Position numbers and translations under genes: made by a program. DNA of 64,000 bases from contig SAXG01000104.1 of assembly GCA_012932865.1 (NCBI GenBank), positions 42,426 through 106,425 on the forward strand, read 5' to 3'. Source of the DNA: Amylostereum areolatum. Taxonomy: Eukaryota; Basidiomycota; Agaricomycetes; Russulales; Stereaceae. Of this stretch, positions 57,264 through 64,000 are shown piece by piece; the stretch's first letter is position 1; each line of letters begins with the position of its first letter. The notes below the pieces were generated by a model. That model was given only the letters and a program-made list of their open reading frames with translations. It searched no databases and was not told where the DNA came from.

Positions 57264-58655
57264 TCAACCCTTCTTCCCGCACAATTTCTTATGCCCGCCC
57301 TCCTTCCAATCCCTGAAATGACGAATGAGATCCTAGCGACGGATAAACCCGCGATGCCACTCACCGAACTTGGCATTTCCTGTCGCAATACCGTGCATCG
57401 TTACACCGAGAGCACCGCAGGAGTTTCCCGGCAGGGTTCGGGGAGCAATAATACTCGCAACCAATCCAACCGCAGCATACTCGCGCATCCCGCTCTTCCT
57501 CCGTCGGGCCAGGCCCATCGTCCCCCTTAAGCACGGCAAGCACCCGCTGGAAACGCGAGCAGAAGCACCCAATTCTCCACGATGCCCTGCTCGCCGACGA
57601 CGCTCACCAGGAAGCTCCTGCAGATGTCCCGGTCCGGGCTGTCCGCGCGTAATGTCGGGTCGCCGAGGCTCGTGTTCACGCGCTTGAAGAAGGCGTGGGA
57701 TCCCATGAGGCTGAGGTCTTTGATGGTACTGCTGATGAGGTCGGCTGCTAAGCTCGTGGAGGTAGAGGTGGAGATCCAGGTAAAGTAATAGCCAGCGGTG
57801 ATCGAGAAGAGGTCGTGGCGACGGAGCGCGGTGGGTTGTCGGTACCAGCAGAGCAGGGCGATATGAGGGATGAAAGTAGGTTGGGCGGCTTTTCTGCAAG
57901 AGCAGTATCGCAAGGTGATGCGAACACGCATGAAAAAAAGTGTGTCAGGACGCGTGGGTGTGATGACGAAATAGCGGACGCAACTGTGATGGTTCCACCC
58001 CGTGGCGTTGACGAGCAGCGCGTGGAAATCGTCCACCTTCGTCCACGTAACAGTGGAGTTCCGGGTGCGCCATAGAACATCACACATATCGCTCGTGCTC
58101 GATGAAAGAGCGTCCCTCATTTCTTCGAGTCCGACAGCGTCCCAAAGCCGAAGGAGGCTCGAGATCATCAGGTTGATCGTGGTCAGCTCTGGCTGTGCGC
58201 ACCTCCCGGTCAGAACCGGCTGGAAAGATCGATGAAGAGAGGGAACGCACCAGCTCATCCTCACTGAGCACGCTGCATATGAGTTCTTGATAAATTTTGA
58301 TCAGGTCGGCGAGGGCAGCGCATACGGCAACGAACTCCGTCTCTGGTGCGCTGGACTGAGCGACTTGGCGGACAAGAGTACACCACGCCCCTACGACGAC
58401 GAACTGGTCAAAGAAGCTGTACCCTGGATCTTCCAAAACCTCCGCTGACTGAAAGGTGTCTCTGAGGTGTTGAATGGAAGCAGCTGGATGAGCTTGGACC
58501 AGAGCCAGACATTTGTCGGTGTCGTCTAGGTTGATGTCGTCGTCGGGGTTTTCGCTTGAGATTGAGCTCGTTGGAAGGCCGTTAGGGTATAGGATCTCGT
58601 AGAGAGATGTTTTGAATGAGACGTCTGGCGCGTTTTCGGAAGTTGGGGATGACAT
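57264..58655 (-). CDS. MYND zinc-finger protein, paralogue C
   Basis: Starts MSSPTSENAPDVSFKTSLYE. Helical exons include LALVQAHPAASIQHLRDTF, LADLIKIYQELICSVLSE, CDVLWRTRNSTVTWTK and HIALLCWYRQPTALRR. After GDDGPGPTEEERDARV the finger reads CCGWIGCEYY...LLRCSRCNDARYCDRKCQ, and after the last intron DWKEGGHKKLCGKKG. The finger is complete, so this and A are the intact members. The first Cys pair is C-x4-C with an extra Cys. It is the closest relative of B. The role is unknown. Confidence 0.72.
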
Positions 58656-59878
58656 GTCGGAAGAAGGCTGTGGTGGGCCGTGGGCCGTGGCGGGTCGCTT
58701 CAGTGAGTTCGGGAAACCACTGCGCCTGAGTCGCTCCGAACAGTCACGAGACTTGCCGACAACGTTGCTTGAACTCGAGGTGGTAAAGACATTGATGAAG
58801 AGGATGTGCGGATGTATCCGCTAGGATGCTCTGCGAGCGGGGCTTGCGGCGGTCGTCGTCGTCGCTGTCACTGACTCACCGTTGCGCGTCGCGCTTTCTC
58901 GCCCATCACGTGGCCGTTCGATCTTTTCTTCTCGTTCCGTCGGACCAGGACCGTCCTCGACATCGACCGTCTGAGTACAGTACTGAGATTTGACCTTCTC
59001 AATAGTACGTCTTTCCAGCATTTCCCACTTTCATCTTCCTGGCCTTCGACTTCATTTGGCTCCGGCGCCTAGCTTTTCGGAATATTGTTCCAAGTGTGGA
59101 AGAATGGCTTCGGTGTGCGCTTGCGGACCGACACCGAGATTCGACATCTGATGAAGAATTCCGCCGTCCCTGGGCTCAGGATTGCGGTGTCCCAGGATTG
59201 CGTCGCGGGAAAAACGACTCACATCCTCTTGACCACCTACCACCATAAGCCTCAACAGCGTTCACCATTTCCTCCAGCGCCATCCCTGCTCTTGGTGACA
59301 GTCACCTTGTTTCGTTCTTTTTTCCACTGCCTGCGGCGACTCGAGCCATCCCAACTGGTGGGCCACACCGCCGACTCCACCCCTCAGCTCAGCTGTATGT
59401 TGCTTCCAGAATCTCAGGACATCACCCGTCATATTCTAACACTAATTGCACGTAGCATCATCCCACTTCTTGCCTCCGAGTCCTCGTGAGCTTTCGTCGA
59501 TAAAGGACCTCCAATTCGGATTCGTGGTGGGCTATGGTGCTATGTCGTGATGCGTCCGCTGATCACGATTCTCCTCGTAGCGTCGGATAGAGCCTCTACT
59601 AATCCATATTTTCGGTTCCGAGGAAATCTCATACCAAGCTGGTACGTTACGGTGGCACTGCTCTTCTGACATCGACGTATCGACCTTGTCTTGTAGTGCT
59701 CCCACGACGCGCAGTTTCAGGCTCCGGCTTACCTGAGTTACCTTTCAAATATCAACTCTGTACGTTTATATCGTCGACGCCACGCTCTTCTCGCCAGCCT
59801 AACATTTTCCCGCGGCCTAGTATCGATTGAATATCCTGTGTCTACCCCGTCTTGGGCTGTCGGTCTACTATCATCAGC
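58656..59878. other. Intergenic; unclear coding content
   Basis: Apart from the linker-like remnant, only short frames are seen on both strands. Confidence 0.35.
58821..59021 (-). pseudogene. Possible remnant of a further MYND paralogue
   Basis: VDVEDGPGPTEREEKIER resembles GDDGPGPTEEERDAR, the linker before the finger of paralogue C. No Cys finger follows. It could be coincidence. Confidence 0.3.
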
Positions 59879-61438
59879 ATGAAGTGATTAGCTCTCCCTA
59901 ACATTTTATTTTGCTTCTTCGAGACTGATAAACATTCTCAGAGCCGGCAATTATGATGCAGCATTTACGTCGAAGGTCCGACGACTGCCTGTGGAACTCT
60001 ACTATCCCATCATGTGGTTTGGATGCTGTCCTCCTATCGGGCCCTGGCCAACAAGTTTAGAAATGGCGGAGCGTCGTCAAGATGCTTACGTACTGATATC
60101 GGTATCCCGCGACTGGAGAGCCGAAGCGGAGAGATACATGTACTCTTCCGTCTGGGTTCCCAACGGAAATATCCTCCTATTCTGCCGCACCATCGTCGAC
60201 CGTCCGGATCTGGCGCGTCGTGTTCGATTACTGATGTTTAATTGGGAAGGGCATCGGCCACAGCAACCCGGAGACTTTGATTTGGTCGCGCGGGCATTGC
60301 GCTCTCTAGTAAACCTCACATCCCTCTCCATCCACCGTTGTTCGACATGCTGCGAATACGGTAGTAAAGATTGTCTCTGCGTCTTCCACTACGATGACGT
60401 GCGGATTCTTCGGAACATGCCATTCTCCTTTGCAACGGTTTTCGGCAACCTTTTGCTGGAAACCAAGAGCTGATCGAAGTGCTTGAGGAGCATCCGGATA
60501 TGAAGGAATTTTCTCTCAATTGCTTCGTGGACGATGACGAACCTGCTCCGGTCATCCCGGAAAATCTGCTGCAGAACTGCGAGCGTTTGTCCTTTTCTTC
60601 GAACGTTTTTGCTAGCTTTCCGAATCCTCCCAAGGCCAAACACGTTGCTCTCTCGCTCTTTCGTTTGCCGCCTCTCTGTGAAGCGCAGGCCGCGGCCAGC
60701 ATTGGTCTTTTTCGAGATAGTCTCAGGACCCTCATTATCAACAGAAGTGGACAAGCTGGGGACGAGTACTTGGCGCCCTATCGGCCCTTGCACAAGTTGC
60801 GAAGAATACTCCAAATCTTACGGTCTTGGGTATATATGACAAAGTCGAATATGTGAGTAAATTTCACCTATGTGTCTCAGAAAAACTAACTGGCTGGGTA
60901 GACGCCCCGAGACAACAAGCGAATCCTGGACGTTGTGTGTGAAAACTGGCCTCAGCTAAAGATATTCATATGGGCACCGAATCGTGACCCAGACTCTCCC
61001 AAACTAGACTGGGCTACATCTGAATGGGATGGCTTCTCAACCGATACAGATGTCGTTACCACCTCTGACGAAAAGACCGTTCGGTTTGCCAAAGCAGTGC
61101 TCGCCGCCAAAACCGTCCCTCGATCTATTCATTGCGCAGGGCTGGGACGCATGCTGGGTATGTGGGAACGGTGTAAAATTGGGCGAAGGGCGGGAGACGA
61201 GTGCTCGTCTGATGTCAAGCGGTCACTATCCACTCGCAACCCCTCCCTGACCAAGAGATATGGCGTTGGATGGGACGAAGCCTCTCCTTCGGAGTATTTC
61301 GAGTATAAGGGGTATCCTGTCTATCGAGTGATCGAAGACGGGCCAGGAATATCGTTCCTCAGTGATGGTGAGCTGGAGGATGGACGAAGGCGTAGAGGAA
61401 GAGCTTCCTCTATCCGACATAGACTCCGTGTCCGATAA
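59879..61438 (+). CDS. F-box-like protein, unassigned
   Basis: The F-box core reads SKVRRLPVELYYPIM, followed by VLISVSRDWRAEAERYMYSSVWV. A short first exon (ATGAA) before a GTGATT to CTCAG intron would give MKAGNYDAAFTSK; the real start might be further upstream. Later exons carry VLEEHPDMKEFSLNCFVDDD and NCERLSFSSNVFASF, Leu-rich, and ILDVVCENWPQLKIFIWAPN. The last exon ends either RHRLRVR or, in another frame, with a Ser/Asp-rich tail. It probably encodes an SCF substrate adaptor, by analogy only. Confidence 0.5.
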
Positions 61439-64000
61439 TGGGAGGGGAGTACTTGAGGTGCCCGACCTGTCTACTGTCCACGCCATCAACTACTAAATAA
61501 TCCCCCCGTCAGGTCGCGCTCTCCTATCCGACATCCTCTCAGTGTAATGTGATTGCCAAGGAGTATGGGATTCCTAAGGACATGTTACCTCCTCTGTCCC
61601 GTATTTCGTAGGAGCGCCATACGGTAGTGTTTGTATCAATATATGACACGGAGTTGGGTCTCAATGCAAGCGTATTACGCGATCTCAGAAAACACGGTTG
61701 TATCAGCAAACGACCGACATCATAAATAGTATAAGTATAAGGCAATGTCCGCGGCGAGAAGCCCAGAGAGTGTCCGAGTCCCAACTAATACTTGTGAACC
61801 CCTCTGCCTCTTGAGCTACGGAGCCGACCAAACCACACCCCACCCACATTGTTTTTTGCCGCCACCCTTATTTCAGATGTGCAATCCGAGCACATGCAAC
61901 GCACAGTCTTCGTGGTACGACCGGAGATTTCACTTGGGGCAACTATCTTAGAACGATGCAAGCTCAGAGATGGACTGGACCTGGATTGGACGTACATGTC
62001 AGGCACATGGTACCTACATCTTGAGAGGTTATGCCGTGTGCTATCACCATCAGCAAAACTGCATTTGGTCTGAGCGGCCTGGCGACGAGGCTGTCAGACC
62101 ATCAGCGGGTGGCCTGGGCCCAACATTTTCTGTGGCAGACAAGGCTCCCGTCTGACTCCAGGCTCAAGCCAGACGGGTTCCCAGGTCATCCTCAGGCTGG
62201 TCCTCAGGCTGTTCATACGACTCAGGTCAACCCGCAATTGCAACAAATGTGTTATATATTCAGGTAGCTACATGCAGTACAGTGTACGAACGCCCGACCC
62301 GACTCCCTCTCCTTCACACGATACTCTCGCCATTGTTGTTGTCAGCCCCTCATCCCAACTCACACCAGGCTCGCACCACTGCTGCACACACAAATGGCCA
62401 TTCTGAAGCAAGTCAGACCACAGTGTACGCACATGAGAAAGGAAACAAAAAAACGGACTGGGAGATAGAACAACATGAGGATGCACTGATTGCTTGTTAA
62501 GCAGAGGCGAAGTTGAGGGATGGGGAAGCATCGACCCGACACAGTGAGAGTGATAGTAGAATGCACCTGCACAAGTGCATTAGCAAGAGCAGAATGCAAA
62601 TAACATAGCAACTAGCAGGATGACGTACCGTGAATGAATGACACCAGCTGCTGAGCGTCCAAGGCGAGAATGTTAGGGTAGCATGGTAGCAAGCAAGAGC
62701 AGAGACGCACCAAGTAATTTACGACTCTACAAGCATAGCTCGGGGCCCGACGGTGAGCGCTTGCGAGTATGGAGTATTGAGCGTCGGGCACGAGCGTTGA
62801 ACGTTGAACGTTGAGGACGGACGTCGGGCACGAGCATCGAACATCGGATGCAAGCATCGAGCGGAAGAGTCACAGTGAAAACTGCGTCTATTAGTTACAG
62901 TAACAAAGTTCAAACTCAGCCGGGACTTCCCATGGTTGTTTTCATTGGTTGATGACGAACTTGAACAACGGACGACGCGCGTCAGCGCGCGTCGCCTTCA
63001 ATTTTCAACTTGTGTCGCCCGTTTAACAGCCTCGCGAAGCTGACTCGAAACTTAAGCTATCGAGTATGATTGTTGCCGATAATGATTTGGAAGAGGGAAT
63101 ACCATATGTAATGGAGGTATATCAGCCGCATCTACTTAGTGATTAGCATTACCTAGTTTGTATTGCTGTAGTACCTTCAAAGAGCTTCAAATGAAAATGT
63201 TTTGTGTCCTGATGGTCTGGAGACGGACTGGTGATTTCGAGCACTGCTGACGAGCCTGGACCAATCTTACGGGATAAGATCAAAAAATGATCAGGCCTTC
63301 CGACCGCGTCAGGTCCGCCAGGACCCTCCCAGACGCGTCAGGCCCCGGGCAGATTTGCTGATGACAGCAACTTGACTTTCTGCAGTCTCGGATTTCGGTC
63401 TGAAAGGTGTTCATCTATATGGTGTTATTCCACATGACGAAGAGGGGGGCAGTCGTTCGGGAGAAACCTACGATATGTCCACAAGAATACGAGTAGTAAA
63501 CTTGAAGACAAAGACACATAAATTACGGGAGGTCGACGCTGAGGGATCGGGAGGATAGCAAGTTCGGGAACTTGAACTTCGATACCGCACACGCGCCTTT
63601 CGAAAATCGCTTATAATGAGCTAGAGGGGAGTGGCAAATCAATCCATGGCATGGAGAAGGGTGTCTTGCAGAAAGCTGTGACGGTACACTCCTAGTGGCC
63701 ATTGTACCACCTGGACCAGCGAGTTCAGAAAGGCGCGCGCTCAATTCGAATCCCGCCACCGACGTTCTTCGCGCCTGCACCGCCTCCCGCCGTCTCTCGT
63801 AGCATCATATCCTCGGGCCATCCAGACGTCTCCTCAAGTAGCACGCAGAATAAACCAGACCTCAAGGACACAAGCAGGAGAAGAGAAGGAGGGGACCAGC
63901 TCGAGCGGATGGCTGGCGCGAGAACCATTGGTACGACGCAAAAGATCACTTGTGACACCGAAGGCGAATCGCTTTGACATGAAGAGCCTCGTGTAGGCAG
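61439..64000. other. Gene-poor right end
   Basis: CAGG/CTCAGG-rich short repeats near 62160-62225 and 63295-63345. A Ser/Pro-rich open frame at 63702-63977 (+) could be an exon of a gene extending off the window. No family is recognised. Confidence 0.35.
62795..62850. repeat. Degenerate tandem repeat with GTTGAAC units
   Basis: CGTTGAACGTTGAACGTTGA is preceded by CGTCGGGCACGAGC and followed by a second CGTCGGGCACGAGC, so a larger unit of about 40 bases seems duplicated. The heptamer also occurs at 43063. Confidence 0.55.

Overview
This window is nuclear DNA from a filamentous basidiomycete, most likely an Agaricomycete of the polypore or wood-decay type. The evidence is the gene structure: many 50-70 base GT-AG introns and very small exons. 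The gene content agrees: an intron-bearing divergent H3/H4 histone pair, a secreted GH115 xylan alpha-glucuronidase, a Plavaka-type DNA transposon, a DUF6532 protein, and expanded F-box and MYND zinc-finger families. No tRNA, rRNA, CRISPR array or bacterial-type operon was seen.

Layout. 0-5 kb is sparse, with one possible small secreted protein. 5-21 kb is a housekeeping block: a Mae1-type dicarboxylate (malate) transporter (-), the mitochondrial phosphate carrier (-), RIB3 of riboflavin synthesis (+, with a 503-base intron), the kinetochore subunit NNF1 (+), a nuclear-looking coiled-coil protein (+), a Ran1/Sks1-like kinase (-) and an F-box protein (+). 22.08-28.89 kb is a complete-looking Plavaka element. 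It carries a DDE transposase and a divergent DUF6532 gene, with recognisable terminal inverted repeats and a 2-base flanking duplication. 29.3-31.5 kb is an F-box gene split by a 294-base MITE whose ends match the Plavaka element; taking out the MITE plus one CA duplication restores the reading frame. 32-36 kb holds an F-box/LRR-like gene with a probable frameshift, an 18-base minisatellite and an unrecognised conserved-looking gene.

36.7-38.1 kb is the divergent H3/H4 pair around a 353-base shared promoter with mirrored TATA boxes. 38.2-43.5 kb is poor in recognisable genes, with a small Cys/His-rich gene and decayed kinase-like blocks. 43.7-48.0 kb is the GH115 gene, with 9- and 13-base microexons and four CreA/Cre1-type sites upstream. 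48.2-59.0 kb is a local MYND family cluster: two full paralogues, one copy lacking the finger, one detached finger and a possible linker remnant. It is interspersed with an F-box pseudogene, a NOSIP-type E3 ligase and a repeat gene built from three similar modules. 59.9-61.4 kb is another F-box-like gene. 61.5-64 kb shows little beyond short repeats.

The most interesting signals are the autonomous-element/MITE pair with a datable gene disruption, the transposon-borne DUF6532 partner, the microexon-rich GH115 gene, and several stop-free introns of length 3n that hide inside apparently continuous frames.
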